From Corynebacterium kalidii (GTDB lineage Bacteria > Actinomycetota > Actinomycetes > Mycobacteriales > Mycobacteriaceae), in NCBI RefSeq assembly GCF_022869005.1, contig NZ_JALIEA010000012.1:124001-188000 (forward strand): 64,000 bases of DNA, written 5' to 3'. The notes beneath the pieces are model-generated. The model was not told the DNA's origin and searched no databases. It was given only the letters and a program-made list of their open reading frames with translations. Below are positions 44,467 to 54,269 of the stretch, piece by piece (the first letter of the stretch is position 1; each line of letters begins with the position of its first letter). The position numbers and the translations under genes are program-made.

Positions 44467-45131
44467 CCCTTCTTGCCTGTCTGGCGCAGGGTGATGTTCA
44501 GCCTGCCGTGGATCTCGAGGTCGTAGGGGCCGGTGTTGGGGTAGACCTTCGTCACGCCGTGGTAGTTGCGCCGGGCCGGTCCGCCGAACACGAAGAGGTC
44601 GCCGGAAGCCAGCCACAGGTCGGTGTAGGGCCGGTTGCGGGTCTCGGCGTTGCCGAAGCGGAACCGGCAGGTGTCGCCGATGGACAGGGACACCACCGGG
44701 GCGTCGGAGCGCTCGTCGGCGTCCCGGTGCATGCCCATCTTCGCGGTGTCGGGGTAGTGGTTCACCAGGGCGACGTCGGGCGTGTAGGACGCCGCCAGCG
44801 CGGCGTCGCCCGTGGTTTCCGCGACGGCGCGGCGCCCGAGGTCGACCAGCCAGTCCGGCACGGGGAGGACGGGGGCGTTGTTGACGTCCACGGCGCGGCG
44901 CGTGTAGCGCCCCGGCGTCCAATGCCAGCCGAGGCAGAGCATCGACACGCTCATCGGGTGGCCGTGGATCACCGGCGAGTGCGGCGGGACGGGGCCCTTC
45001 GCCCAGGCGGCGTACTGGGCGACGATCCAGCGCTGTTGGGCGATGTCGAGCCAGGCGGAGCGGTGGTGGGCGCCGTCGGGCAGGTCGGAGGCGGGGGAGT
45101 GCAGGTCGAACAGTGTGGGTTGGTCAGTCAT
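44463..45131 (-). CDS. alkB: AlkB-like alpha-ketoglutarate-dependent dioxygenase
   Basis: Fe(II)/2-oxoglutarate dioxygenase that removes alkyl groups from DNA or RNA bases by oxidation. 222 residues. Iron ligands His135-x-Asp137 (GMHRDADE) and His191 (NYHGV), and the 2-oxoglutarate-binding Arg210 and Arg216 (GRLNITLRQTG), match E. coli AlkB (His131, Asp133, His187, Arg204, Arg210) with equal spacing. MSVSMLCLGWHW forms the nucleotide-recognition lid side. ATG 45131 lies 35 bp behind the MazF-like gene; downstream coupling with tag by ATGA. Together a small alkylation-repair unit. Confidence 0.92.
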   Translation of the reverse strand: MTDQPTLFDLHSPASDLPDGAHHRSAWLDIAQQRWIVAQYAAWAKGPVPPHSPVIHGHPMSVSMLCLGWHWTPGRYTRRAVDVNNAPVLPVPDWLVDLGRRAVAETTGDAALAASYTPDVALVNHYPDTAKMGMHRDADERSDAPVVSLSIGDTCRFRFGNAETRNRPYTDLWLASGDLFVFGGPARRNYHGVTKVYPNTGPYDLEIHGRLNITLRQTGKKG

Positions 45132-45166
45132 TCTGTCTCTGGTTGTGGCGGGAGGGTGGCGGGGTC

Positions 45167-45700
45167 TCAGGACCAGCCGTAGTTGCGGCGCAGGACGTTG
45201 GCGAGGCGTTCGTACCGGCGCTCCGGCATGGACACGCCGCGGCGTTGGATGGAGGCCTCGGGGATCTCGATGATGCGGTCGGTGCGGGCCCAGCACTCGT
45301 TGCCGCGCGGGTCCCACAGGCCGGCGCCGATGGCGACCCAGTTGTCGTCCTCGGCGTGCTCCGGGTTCGAGCTGACGAGCATGCCGAGCAGGGTGTGGCG
45401 GTTGCGTCCGACGACCACGCACGCGCGCAGCTCCGGGGTGGACTCGCGGTTGGGCAGGACGTGGTACCAGACGACCTCGCCGGGATCGGCTTGCCCGTCC
45501 ATGTCCGGGGCGTAGATCACCGGACGGGCGTGGTCCTCGGTGGGGGTGGTGACGGTGACGGCCCGGACGGCGGTCTCGGTGTGCGCGGACTGGTCGAGGC
45601 CCAGGTTGGCGTGGAGCTCGGCGAGGCCGGCGTCCAGGTTGCCGCGGTGGTGGAAGTAGCGCTCGAGTATTCGGCGCAGCGGATTCCGTACGGCGTTCAT
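45167..45700 (-). CDS. PemK/MazF-like family protein, solitary
   Basis: MazF-fold protein of the actinobacterial PemK-like family. 177 residues: a helical N-terminus (about 1-55, NPLRRILERYFHHRGNLDAGLAEL), then the MazF-like beta barrel from PGEVVWYHVLPN with RACVVVGRNRHTLLGMLVSSN, WVAIGAGLWDPRGNECWARTDRII and a C-terminal helix. Known toxins cut mRNA, but this longer type is often found without an antitoxin gene; none is visible here. ATG 45700 follows a minus-strand -10 TAGAGT by 7 nt (leaderless). First gene of the unit with alkB and tag. Confidence 0.78.
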   Translation of the reverse strand: MNAVRNPLRRILERYFHHRGNLDAGLAELHANLGLDQSAHTETAVRAVTVTTPTEDHARPVIYAPDMDGQADPGEVVWYHVLPNRESTPELRACVVVGRNRHTLLGMLVSSNPEHAEDDNWVAIGAGLWDPRGNECWARTDRIIEIPEASIQRRGVSMPERRYERLANVLRRNYGWS

Positions 45701-45707
45701 GGTGACC

Positions 45708-45713
45708 ACTCTA
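45708..45713 (-). promoter_or_regulatory. -10 element of leaderless MazF-like gene
   Basis: TAGAGT on the minus strand, 7 nt, ATG 45700, no ribosome-binding site. Probable promoter of the mazF-like/alkB/tag unit. Confidence 0.45.
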
Positions 45714-45764
45714 GCCTGGCGCCCGGACACGAAAAGGAGACGGTGGTTGTGGCGGTGTCGGGCG

Positions 45765-46265
45765 TCACACGTCCTGGCGCGGTCGCCAGAGATCGGAGAG
45801 CACGCGGGCGACCGCGTCGGGGTCCACGCCCGCGGCAGTGAGCCTGGCCCGGACGTCCTCCTCCGCATCGGAGATGTCGGCCTTCATGTCCGTGTGCTGC
45901 GTGCGCCCGAGTGGGCTGAGGAAGACCAGCACCTGCCGACGGTCCGCGAGACCCACCTCCCGGAACACCAGCGAACGGCTGACGAGTTTGTCGACCGCGC
46001 GGGTCAGCGTCGCTCCCGAACTCAACGCGTGCTCGGCGATCTGTGACATGGAGAGTCCGTCGCCGCCTGCGAGTGCGTCGAGGATGAGCCAGTCGTCGGC
46101 GTTCAGTCCGTGGCGGGCGCCGATATCGTTCACCACGGAGACGCATCGCCTGTTACCGTGGAGCAGAGTTTCCACGACAAAAGGTCGCTTCGTCCGCCCG
46201 GGTGCCTGCCCGGCAGGTGCCGCGCCGGTGGACGGGTCTTCGTTGAACGCGCTCACGGTGGACAC
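45765..46265 (-). CDS. MarR-family transcriptional regulator
   Basis: Dimeric winged-helix regulator. 166 residues from GTG 46265. The winged helix spans about 50-125: LNADDWLILDALAGGDGLSMSQIAEHALSSGATLTRAVDKLVSRSLVFREVGLADRRQVLVFLSPLG, with the DRR wing motif. Divergent from the AmiC-like gene with only 49 bp between, so it probably controls that gene and itself; it may react to the same amide or urea signal. Confidence 0.87.
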   Translation of the reverse strand: MSTVSAFNEDPSTGAAPAGQAPGRTKRPFVVETLLHGNRRCVSVVNDIGARHGLNADDWLILDALAGGDGLSMSQIAEHALSSGATLTRAVDKLVSRSLVFREVGLADRRQVLVFLSPLGRTQHTDMKADISDAEEDVRARLTAAGVDPDAVARVLSDLWRPRQDV

Positions 46266-46314
46266 CTGTCTCCCCGATCCTTATGTCTTCCACTTCTTAT
46301 GGGAGGAATACTAC

Positions 46315-47418
46315 GTGACCGTGCGAGGATTCGGTGCTTCCGCTCATACAGGTAGATCGGCGGTCTACCGGATCGGTATCGTCATCCCCCTGCAGGGCGC
46401 CGGCGGAATCTTCGGTCCGTCCTGCATGACGGTATGTGAACTGGCGAAGCAGGAGCTCAACGCGGGGCACGGAGTGGGTGGACGGGAAGTCGAGCTCGTC
46501 TACATCGACGGAGGGCAGGCCCCACGGGACGTGGTGGCCGAGGTGGTGTCCCTGGTCGACCGTGGGATGGTCGACGCCGTCACCGGCTGGCACATTTCCC
46601 CGATCCGCAGGATGCTCGGGCCGGCACTGCGCGGGCGGATACCGTACGTGTACACGTCCCTGTTCGAGGGAGGGGACACGACCCGAGGGGTCTACTGCAC
46701 CGGTGAAGTTCCTGAGCAGCAGATCTTTCCCGCCCTGAGATGGCTCAGGGATGTCGCCGGCCTGCGCCGGTGGCACCTCGTCGGCGCCCGGTACGTGTGG
46801 CCGTTGCGCTCAGCGGCGAAGATCCGGGGTGCGGCGGCGGCACTGGACATCGAGATCGTCGGGATGGATTTCGTGAAGATGGGTGACGGTGCACAGCCGG
46901 GGCTCACCCGGGCTGTCAGTGCGTCCGGCTGTGACGCGGTCCTGATGCTGTTCGTGGGGCAGGACGCGGTGGACTTCAACCGTTCCTTCGCCGCAGCCGG
47001 ACTGGACACCACGATCACCCGCTACAGCCCGCTGATGGAGGAGAATATGCTGCTGGCCAGTGGTGCCGGGGCGACGTCGAACTTGTTCGTCTCCGCCTCC
47101 TTCTTCCGGAGCCTGGCCAGCAGGGAGTCCCTTGACTTCGTGGGACGTTACGTCGAGGCGCACGGGCCCGTGGCGCCGGCCCTGAACAACATGGCGGAGT
47201 CCTGCTATCAAGGGATCCAGACGTTGGCCGAGCTCGCCCGCCGGGCAGACGGTATCACCGTCGCTGATTTCGACATGGCCATCGACGGGCTCAGTTTCGA
47301 TGGTCCCCGTGGGCCGGTGCAGTTCGCGGGAAACCAGGCGACACAGCAGATCAACCTGGCCATGGCCGACGTCTTCGACTTCGAGGTACTGACCTCATTC
47401 CCCCCAGGGCAGAAATGA
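46315..47418 (+). CDS. AmiC-like amide/urea-binding protein
   Basis: Periplasmic-binding-protein fold of the AmiC/UrtA type. 367 residues from GTG 46315, with GGGAGG 9 nt before it. There is no signal peptide: the fold begins at once with VYRIGIVIPLQGAGGIFGP, and GREVELVYIDGG, FEGGDTTRGVYCTGEVPEQQ and YVWPLRSAAKIRG follow the AmiC pattern. In Pseudomonas, AmiC is a cytosolic amide sensor that sequesters the antiterminator AmiR; no AmiR-like ANTAR gene is seen here, so the partner is unknown. Divergent from marR and convergent (24-bp overlap) with the operon of amidase, channel and permease. Confidence 0.82.
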   Translation: MTVRGFGASAHTGRSAVYRIGIVIPLQGAGGIFGPSCMTVCELAKQELNAGHGVGGREVELVYIDGGQAPRDVVAEVVSLVDRGMVDAVTGWHISPIRRMLGPALRGRIPYVYTSLFEGGDTTRGVYCTGEVPEQQIFPALRWLRDVAGLRRWHLVGARYVWPLRSAAKIRGAAAALDIEIVGMDFVKMGDGAQPGLTRAVSASGCDAVLMLFVGQDAVDFNRSFAAAGLDTTITRYSPLMEENMLLASGAGATSNLFVSASFFRSLASRESLDFVGRYVEAHGPVAPALNNMAESCYQGIQTLAELARRADGITVADFDMAIDGLSFDGPRGPVQFAGNQATQQINLAMADVFDFEVLTSFPPGQK

Positions 47419-48600
47419 GATGGCGGCGACGGGTCCGACGACTGCCAGGGGAGCGAGCACGAGACCCACGTAGATGAAAGTCCGCCATGGAACGGGGATC
47501 GCCGCCCGTCGTAGTTGATCCGCCCAGAGCACAGTGGCCAACGATGCCCACGGAGTGATGACCGGTCCGGCGTTGACGCCAACCAGGAGCGACATGAGGC
47601 TGGCCGCTGTGCCTGCAGCGGGTTCCAGGGCGAGGTACGCGGGGATGTTGTTCACGATGTTCGACAGAATTCCGCCAGCGGCAGACACCGACATCAGTTC
47701 CATGAACGAGGAGCCGAAACCCGGTGCCGGGGTTGCGGTCTGGAAGGCGTCCCTCACCAGTGCGTCCGCCCCAGTGGAGTGTATGGAGGCGGCGACGGTC
47801 GACAGCACCGTGATCAACGCCAGGGACGACCACGGAACCAACGCGGAGGTCAGCGACCTCCGGTGGACAGGGTGCCGCAGGAAAAGCGCGATGAGAGCCC
47901 CCGCCGCGACTGTACTGCTCAACCAGAACGGTACCGGGGACGCCAGCAGCGGCAGCAGCAGAACCAGTACGACGAGGGACGCCCGTAGCACCGGGGACGT
48001 TGTTCCGGCGACGGAGTCCGTCGTGGTCGGAGAGGGATCTGCGGACATCCTGAGGGCGATGGCTGACGCAGCCAGCGCAAGGACCAGGGCGACCGTCGCA
48101 GGTACCCATGACAGAGCCATGTAATGGGACTGGCTGTCGATGACGTCCCCCGACACCGCCAGCAGATTGGTCAGGTTGGAGACAGGTAACAGCAGCGAGC
48201 CAAGGTTCGCCACCCACACCACACCGAGCGCCAGGGCAGTGACATTGACACCGGTATGGCGGGCCAGGGCGATAACGAGCGGGGTGATCAACAGGACGGT
48301 CGTGTCCAGGGAGAGGAAGATGGTGGACACCACTGCCAGCGACATGGACACCGCCCATGTCCACCAACGCCTCGCGGTGGGCCCCAGGGCACCGGCCCTG
48401 ACGGTCACCCGGCGGGTGACCGCGGTGAACACCCCGGCGTCGGCAGCGAGGTTGACCACCACGGACATGGCTGTTACGAAGACGAGGATCGGCGCGAGAC
48501 GGGCAGCGAGGAACACCGCCGCCTGCGGGTCCCTCCACACAAGGTGGACCGCAGCGGCGGTGATCACTGCTCCGGCGGCGAGCCACCCTGTCCGCTGCAT
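47395..48600 (-). CDS. ArsB/NhaD-type (SLC13-like) permease
   Basis: Ion-transporter superfamily permease. 401 residues, about 10-11 helices. Two half-repeats are seen: STIFLSLDTTVLLITPLVIALARHTGVN with VWVANLGSLLLPVSNLTNLL, and ILSNIVNNIPAYLAL with LVGVNAGPVITPWASLATVLW, the helix-hairpin motifs of ArsB and NhaD. Arsenite is the classic substrate, but no arsenic genes are nearby; as last gene of the amidase operon it may export or import an organic anion such as the acid made by the amidase. Its ATG overlaps the stop of the AmiS-like gene by one base. Confidence 0.78.
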   Translation of the reverse strand: MQRTGWLAAGAVITAAAVHLVWRDPQAAVFLAARLAPILVFVTAMSVVVNLAADAGVFTAVTRRVTVRAGALGPTARRWWTWAVSMSLAVVSTIFLSLDTTVLLITPLVIALARHTGVNVTALALGVVWVANLGSLLLPVSNLTNLLAVSGDVIDSQSHYMALSWVPATVALVLALAASAIALRMSADPSPTTTDSVAGTTSPVLRASLVVLVLLLPLLASPVPFWLSSTVAAGALIALFLRHPVHRRSLTSALVPWSSLALITVLSTVAASIHSTGADALVRDAFQTATPAPGFGSSFMELMSVSAAGGILSNIVNNIPAYLALEPAAGTAASLMSLLVGVNAGPVITPWASLATVLWADQLRRAAIPVPWRTFIYVGLVLAPLAVVGPVAAISFLPWGE

Positions 48601-49265
48601 CAGCCGGGGGATCCAGGGGCGGCGGAAAGGACGTGCTCACCACCGGGACGATCCTTGGCACCGGCCCGTGGCCGCCGGCGGGGCGTGAGCGACAGCGAGC
48701 CGTAGGCGATGACGCCCAGGAGCTGAGCGGCCGCTACGGCCCACACCGGAGTACGGTCCCAGGCGCCGTCGATCATGAGGAGCCCCGGCAGCGTCGCACT
48801 GGTCACCGCCAGCCAGATCGACAGCACACCGGCTGCACGACCCAGGTGCGCACGGTCAGTGAGCAACGCCAGCGCGAACGCGAAGAACAGGACGGTCCAC
48901 GCCAACCAGAGCCAGCCCATCCTCACGGCCTCGTACATATTCACGGCGGCCAGGACGGCGGCGACCAGCGCCGACCATCCACAGTAGACGCCGAGACTGC
49001 GGCCGTCGGTCCGCAACAGGGACTGACCTGCCACTCCCAGGTACGTGAAGCTGAAGAGCACGAACCCAGCCGCCGAGTACAGCGGAATCCTCGTCTGCCC
49101 CGTGAGACCCCCGGCCTCGACGACGCTGGCAGCGGCGGCGGCGAGTAGCAGGGCCCCGACAAGGACATTCGCCGGTACCCCTGCTCGACCATCGAGCAGG
49201 CCGCAGAACGTCAGCCCGTTGATGAGCAGTACGGCGCCCACGAAAAGTAGTGCGACACTGGTCAT
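48600..49265 (-). CDS. AmiS/UreI-family amide or urea channel
   Basis: Inner-membrane channel for urea or short amides. 221 residues, about six to seven helices, ending in a soluble basic tail. The start MTSVALLFVGAVLLINGLTFCGLLDGRAGVPANVLVGALLLAAA is the family pattern (AmiS of Pseudomonas and Mycobacterium, UreI of Helicobacter). It lies 27 bp behind the amidase gene and is coupled to the ArsB-like gene by TGATG. It would let the amidase substrate enter the cell. Confidence 0.87.
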   Translation of the reverse strand: MTSVALLFVGAVLLINGLTFCGLLDGRAGVPANVLVGALLLAAAAASVVEAGGLTGQTRIPLYSAAGFVLFSFTYLGVAGQSLLRTDGRSLGVYCGWSALVAAVLAAVNMYEAVRMGWLWLAWTVLFFAFALALLTDRAHLGRAAGVLSIWLAVTSATLPGLLMIDGAWDRTPVWAVAAAQLLGVIAYGSLSLTPRRRPRAGAKDRPGGEHVLSAAPGSPG

Positions 49266-49292
49266 GGTCAGCCTCCGAGAAGAGGGTGGACG

Positions 49293-50717
49293 TCAGGCCC
49301 CGGTGGGGGCACGACGTCCTTCCATCGGGTCGGAGGCTTCGACCTGCGCAGCGACGCGGAAGAGCGTTTCCTCGTCGAAAGCGCGACCGATGAGCTGCAT
49401 CCCGACAGGGAGCCCTTCATTCAGCCCGGCGGGCACCGTGAGCGCGGGAAGTCCGGTGAGGTTGCTGGGGCCGGTGAACCGGATGAAGTTGTCGATGAGG
49501 TCGACATCCTTGCCATTGAGATCGGCAACGGATGAGCCGATGTCCGGGGGCATCACCGGGAGGGTGGGGGCGATGATCACGTCGACGTCCTGCAACGCCG
49601 CCGCGAAGTCCTGTTTGATCGCGCGCCGTAGCTGTTGTGCCTGCAGGTAGTCGACGGAGGAGAACAACTCGCCGAGCTCGAACAGGAAGAGGATGTCCTC
49701 GCCGAAGTCTTCCGGCCGGTCGACGACATCCTTGTGGTGGATCGCCGAGGCTTCGGAGAGGCTCGTCGCCAGTTCCGTCCACTCGGAGTGGGCGAGGGCC
49801 GGAATGGAGACCTTCTTCACCGTTGCGCCCCGTTCTTCCAGTGCCGCGATCTGTGCGCGGACCAGCGATTCCACGGTGGAGTCGACATTGTGGAAGAAGT
49901 AGTCCTCCTCCACTCCGATGACGAGTCCTTCCACGCCTTGCCCGAGGGAAGCGCTGTAGTCTCCCACCGGGACGTCCACGGAGGTGGGGTCCCGGTGGTC
50001 GAACCCGGCGATCGCCTGGAGTACGGCGGCGGCGTCCGCCACGCTCTTCGACATGGGTCCGATGTGGTCGAGGGTCCAGGCCAGCGGGAAGCAGCCGTAC
50101 TTGGCGACCCGCCCGTGCGTCGGCTTCAGTCCGACGAGCCCGCATGCGGAGGAGGGGATACGGATCGAACCGGCCGTGTCGGTGCCCAGCGTGCTGAAGG
50201 ACATGTCGGAGGCCACGGCAGCACCCGACCCGCCGGAGGAGCCACCGGGGACCTTGTCCAGGTTCCACGGGTTGTGCACCGCACCGAAGTGGGGGCTGTT
50301 GTTGTCGATCCCCCAGGCGTATTCGTGCATGTTGAGTTTCCCGGTGATCACGACCCCGGCTTCGCGCAGTTTGGTGACGACGGTGGCGTCGTCGTCGGAG
50401 ACGAAGTCCTGGTGGATTCTGGAGGCCATCGTGGTGACCTCGCCGGCGAGGTAGAGGTTGTCCTTGATGGCCATGGGGACACCATGCAGCGGCCCGCGGT
50501 GGTTGCCGGATTCGATCTCTTCGTCCGCCCGGGCAGCTTCGGCGAGTGCGAGGTCGTCGCGGAAGCTGATGTAGGCGTTGACGGTGTCGTTGAGGCTGTG
50601 CGCGTGGTCGAGGAGAGCTTGTGTGGCTTCCACGGAGGTGACCTGGCGAGTCCGGATGAGTTCGCCGATCTCGGTGGCGGTCTTCTTCAACAGTGACTGC
50701 GTGGTGGTGTTACTCAT
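49293..50717 (-). CDS. Amidase-signature family amidase
   Basis: Hydrolyses an amide to acid and ammonia. 474 residues. The catalytic triad is intact: Lys85 in PMAIKDN, the cis-Ser in VPGGSSGGSGAAV (160/161) and the nucleophile Ser184 in GTDTAGSIRIPSS. TGPSNLTGLPALTVPAG closes the domain. ATG 50717 lies within the end of the small upstream gene (8-bp overlap), so translation is coupled. AtzE, biuret hydrolase and GatA are relatives; the channel next door suggests a small aliphatic amide or urea-like substrate. It is too short and lone to be GatA of the tRNA amidotransferase, since no gatC or gatB is near. Confidence 0.9.
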   Translation of the reverse strand: MSNTTTQSLLKKTATEIGELIRTRQVTSVEATQALLDHAHSLNDTVNAYISFRDDLALAEAARADEEIESGNHRGPLHGVPMAIKDNLYLAGEVTTMASRIHQDFVSDDDATVVTKLREAGVVITGKLNMHEYAWGIDNNSPHFGAVHNPWNLDKVPGGSSGGSGAAVASDMSFSTLGTDTAGSIRIPSSACGLVGLKPTHGRVAKYGCFPLAWTLDHIGPMSKSVADAAAVLQAIAGFDHRDPTSVDVPVGDYSASLGQGVEGLVIGVEEDYFFHNVDSTVESLVRAQIAALEERGATVKKVSIPALAHSEWTELATSLSEASAIHHKDVVDRPEDFGEDILFLFELGELFSSVDYLQAQQLRRAIKQDFAAALQDVDVIIAPTLPVMPPDIGSSVADLNGKDVDLIDNFIRFTGPSNLTGLPALTVPAGLNEGLPVGMQLIGRAFDEETLFRVAAQVEASDPMEGRRAPTGA

Positions 50718-50892
50718 TGTGGTCGCCTCCCGGGATATTGCGCAGCGCGATGTCGGCGTCGTCGAGGCCGACGGTGGTGTAGTCGGGCTTGAGTTCCTGG
50801 ATCTCGGCCCACTTGGCTTCGAGCTTGTCGAGGTGTTCGGCCGTGGGATTGACTCCCTTGGCTGCGAGAACACTCTGGATGGACGGGGTCAT
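50710..50892 (-). CDS. Small AtzG-like amidase partner
   Basis: 60-residue protein from ATG 50892, with GGAGG 7 nt before it. One or two helices (SIQSVLAAKGVNPTAEHLDKLEAKWAEIQELK), then a short tail. Small helical subunits are coded directly before some amidases (AtzG with AtzE, GatC with GatA), and the 8-bp overlap with the amidase gene fits such a complex. Direct homology is not provable by eye. First gene of the operon; a 14-bp palindrome lies 36 bp upstream. Confidence 0.65.
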   Translation of the reverse strand: MTPSIQSVLAAKGVNPTAEHLDKLEAKWAEIQELKPDYTTVGLDDADIALRNIPGGDHNE

Positions 50893-50927
50893 GGTCTACC
50901 TCCATGGGAGAGCTGACGTATGAAAAT

Positions 50928-50941
50928 GTTTCAGATGAAAC
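50928..50941. promoter_or_regulatory. Palindrome before the amidase operon
   Basis: GTTTCAGATGAAAC: 6-bp arms and 2-bp centre, in the promoter region of the minus-strand amidase operon. Operator candidate for the MarR-type or another regulator. Confidence 0.45.
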
Positions 50942-51504
50942 TAATTGGCAGCGTACGTGGCCTGGGTCACACCCGCAATGGAGCTACCTGCTTTTGGGGG
51001 TAATATGATCGGTGTTGTCGCTGGTGAGGGGCTTGAGGTGTGCGAGCGTCGCGTGGGGCGACCCTTGCATATCCAGTGGAAACAGTTGCGAGGGGCCCGT
51101 ACCCTGGTTGCATGGCAGATGGCCTGAAAGCCGCGGGCGGGACGAGTCGTGGTGTCGGCTGAGGCTCGGACGTCGTATCGGACGAATCAACAGGTTCTGA
51201 TGCGGCGATGCAGGACCCCTCGGACGGGGAACTGCCCGTTGTGGGTGGGAACGTTGTATGACCGGCTCGTATGCCCAAGGCTTCGCAGGACGCGTTCGTT
51301 AACTCGTGCGCGTAGGCGAAGTGGCATCCGTAGATGGCTGCTCTCGAGTGCTTCCTTCCGTCCGAGCCTTGCGCTCAGCGTACGTCGACTCTGGTCGGCC
51401 TATACGACTCCAACTCACGCCCCACGGCACGGTAGACTCGGCCTGATATCTTCCTGCCGCGGCGATCCACGGCGGGACCATGCACCACCAGGAGGACGAC
51501 ACCC
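50942..51504. other. Gap between the amidase operon and lepA
   Basis: About 560 bp. It holds the rest of the amidase promoter area and the lepA promoter and leader. Short open frames on both strands lack ribosome-binding sites and family likeness. Base composition falls to about 55-60% GC, lower than in the flanking genes. No tRNA or repeat was found. Confidence 0.5.
51433..51438 (+). promoter_or_regulatory. Putative -10 element of lepA
   Basis: TAGACT, 66 bp before ATG 51505; a leader of about 60 nt ends with AGGAGG some 10 nt before the start. Confidence 0.4.
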
Positions 51505-53355
<1,851 letters not shown>

Positions 53356-53365
53356 TTTAATTTAA

Positions 53366-54223
53366 ATGACGAACAAATGGACCTTTGTTCTGGCCGAGTA
53401 TGTCATCCATGGACATCTTGAAGAAGAAGAAGATTTTAACTACCTCGCCATGATGGAAAAAATTTCTACTGTTCCGGCACAGAGTAGGGTTATTGATCAG
53501 AAGGACTCTCAGGGGAGAGTAAACCGATCGGTTATGATTGAAAATATTACTAGAGGAGAGAACGTTTGGCTAATGGAATACGTTCAAGTTGACGGCGTTG
53601 ACAACGTTGAAGTGTGGAACCCGCGTGTTGGATACACTACGGAATCCATTGACCTTCCTGGACAAGTAGCAAAACGAGGCTGGCTGTTAATAGATCCTCG
53701 AAAAAGAAGAATATACCACAGTCGCTCCAAGAATAAAATACCGCTTTCGGAGATGATGAACTACCTAGAGGAGGTTGCGAGGGGGCAGTATAAGCAAGGG
53801 CTCACCATTGACTATACGCCAGCCATAGACGAATCATTCATGCAATCAATACTCGCGTACGATATTATCCGAAAGGTCAATATCACAATATCGGAGCCGA
53901 ATTACGACTGGGCCGACGCGAATGATCTGAAAGCGCAAGCCCAGCCGTCGGATGCGTCGCGGGTGGGCGTCGAATATGAGGCTGCTCCTGGAGGGACGTT
54001 GAATCATACAGCTGGAGTGCTTCCTTCACTCGAAGAAGAGTTAAACAAGGAAACACCCTCAGTTTCCGGAATTAAGGCAGAGGTTAGGAATGAGGGAGAT
54101 TCCGGTACGACAACTCTCAATGATAGGAACAGTAGAAAGAAGAGGATTGTTTCAACTTCGGTTAGCGGTATCGGAGTCGATCTTCTTAGGGTCGCTGAAA
54201 AGATAATTAAGAAGGGTGAATGA
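53366..54223 (+). CDS. Unknown low-GC protein, partner of a membrane protein
   Basis: Not recognised. 285 residues, soluble, no signal peptide. The first 150 residues are alpha/beta-like (WTFVLAEYVIHGHLEEEEDFNYLAMM, then GWLLIDPRKRRIYHSRSKNKIPLSEMMNYLEEV). Residues 185-260 are polar and probably disordered, and the last 25 are basic (NSRKKRIVSTSV ... EKIIKKGE). GC is clearly below the neighbours (mid-40s against 65-70%), with many AT-rich codons, a sign of recent transfer. It starts 10 bp behind lepA with a weak AAGGG site and is followed after 46 bp by a four-helix membrane protein of similar composition. The two likely act together. Confidence 0.72.
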   Translation: MTNKWTFVLAEYVIHGHLEEEEDFNYLAMMEKISTVPAQSRVIDQKDSQGRVNRSVMIENITRGENVWLMEYVQVDGVDNVEVWNPRVGYTTESIDLPGQVAKRGWLLIDPRKRRIYHSRSKNKIPLSEMMNYLEEVARGQYKQGLTIDYTPAIDESFMQSILAYDIIRKVNITISEPNYDWADANDLKAQAQPSDASRVGVEYEAAPGGTLNHTAGVLPSLEEELNKETPSVSGIKAEVRNEGDSGTTTLNDRNSRKKRIVSTSVSGIGVDLLRVAEKIIKKGE

Positions 54224-54269
54224 GTTTTACATGGGCTAGGCGAGATATTAGGTTACGGGGAGGGTAATA

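Noticed and set aside
45838..46314. Upstream extension of the AmiC-like frame
   Set aside because: It runs antisense through marR; the GTG at 46315 has a good ribosome-binding site and gives the family length.
47395..48600. Arsenic resistance operon
   Set aside because: The permease fold fits ArsB, but no arsR, arsC or acr3 gene is nearby and the gene is coupled to an amide channel.
49293..50717. Amidase as GatA of the tRNA amidotransferase
   Set aside because: No gatB or gatC is adjacent, and the gene is linked with an AmiS/UreI channel and an AmiC-like sensor.
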